Source: Roseitranquillus sp963776845 (lineage in GTDB: Bacteria > Pseudomonadota > Alphaproteobacteria > Rhodobacterales > Rhodobacteraceae). Taken from it: 64,000 nt of DNA. Below, one piece after another: positions 63,755-64,000 of this stretch. The notes under the pieces are model-generated. The model saw only the letters and a program-made list of their open reading frames with translations, was not told the origin of the DNA and did no database searches. Each line of letters begins with the position of its first letter. The first letter of the stretch is position 1. Location of the stretch: NCBI GenBank assembly GCA_963776845.1, contig CAVZOJ010000001.1, positions 62,001-126,000 of the forward strand, written 5' to 3'. Position numbers and translations under genes: made by a program.

Positions 63755-64000
63755 ATGCGACATGGCAAAGATACCGCCGGCGAGTGGCGCACGGTCGCCT
63801 TGGTGCTGGTCTGCTACATCCTGTGGGGCGTCGCGATCGGGCCGGTGGCGTTGGTGTCGCTGCCGGCCGCGATCGTGCTGGCGGGACTGGCAGGTGCCCT
63901 GCATTCGTCGCTGCAGCACGAGGCGATCCACGGCCACCCGTTCCGCGACCAGCGCTGGAACGCGCTTCTCGTCCTTCCCGCGCTCACGCTGGTGGTGCCC
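63755..64000 (+). CDS. Fatty acid desaturase, N-terminal part
   Basis: The first 82 residues have two hydrophobic stretches (VALVLVCYILWGVAIGPVAL; LPAAIVLAGLAGALHSSLQ) and the first histidine box (HEAIHGHPFRDQRWN) of membrane desaturases. The gene continues past the window end. ATG 63755 is chosen as the first in-frame ATG. Confidence 0.8.
   Translation, partial: MRHGKDTAGEWRTVALVLVCYILWGVAIGPVALVSLPAAIVLAGLAGALHSSLQHEAIHGHPFRDQRWNALLVLPALTLVVP

Overview
The window is GC-rich DNA from an alphaproteobacterium, most likely a marine Rhodobacterales-type organism. I infer this from codon use, two DUF1127 genes, a VPLPA-CTERM protein, DUF992 and DUF302 proteins, several GlxA-type AraC regulators and the kinds of insertion sequence present. 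No 16S gene or other taxonomic marker lies in the window, so the assignment is an inference.

Layout. 0-19.5 kb: accessory chromosome with a broken ATPase/TPR regulator, a secreted TPR protein, two homocysteine S-methyltransferase genes (one in a tightly overlapping operon with a DUF1127 gene and a class V aminotransferase), a TetR gene with a palindromic operator, a PhzF/LysR pair, a MATE pump, a flavin monooxygenase operon and a GlxA regulator. 20-24.4 kb: an IS91-type transposase/integrase pair, then an IS1182-type element invaded by an IS21 remnant. 24.5-37.7 kb: small redox and regulatory genes (FAD oxidase, two HxlR regulators, methyltransferase, DUF4242, DUF302, flavin monooxygenase, LuxR/TPR regulator, flavin-binding protein, OsmC), many of them frameshifted, truncated or fused. 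37.7-44.1 kb: two secreted sulfatases, a DUF992 protein and a divergent membrane TPR regulator. 44.1-55.6 kb: a nest of mobile elements (three related IS5 copies, IS21, IS66 pieces, a serine-recombinase element) with a ParDE pair, a WGR protein and a small integrase. 55.9-64 kb: SodC, tRNA-Arg(TCT), a five-haem cytochrome, an MFS transporter, MsrA, a small cytochrome c, an aldo/keto reductase, an XRE regulator and the start of a fatty-acid desaturase.

Most striking observation. Transposase and recombinase genes in this window repeatedly contain short (30-48 bp) imperfectly palindromic insertions. I see at least three sequence families: (A) hairpins with the loop GCCAyyGGTyCGAG in three IS5 copies, an IS21 istA gene and a serine recombinase; (B) 48-bp elements with GTTC/GAAC-like ends and the core GATCCAGTKGATC, three copies in IS5 and istA; (C) 30-bp elements that extend the frame, one in the IS91-type transposase and one in its partner integrase. 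A related 47-bp palindrome splits the zinc-finger of the same IS91-type transposase. They look like mini-elements that accumulate in mobile genes.

Decay. Many non-mobile genes carry single frameshifts, two carry premature stops that look like C-to-T changes, and several are internal-deletion fusions. Single-base frameshifts could be sequencing errors, but deletions, fusions and nonsense codons are harder to explain that way, so real gene decay is likely for part of them.
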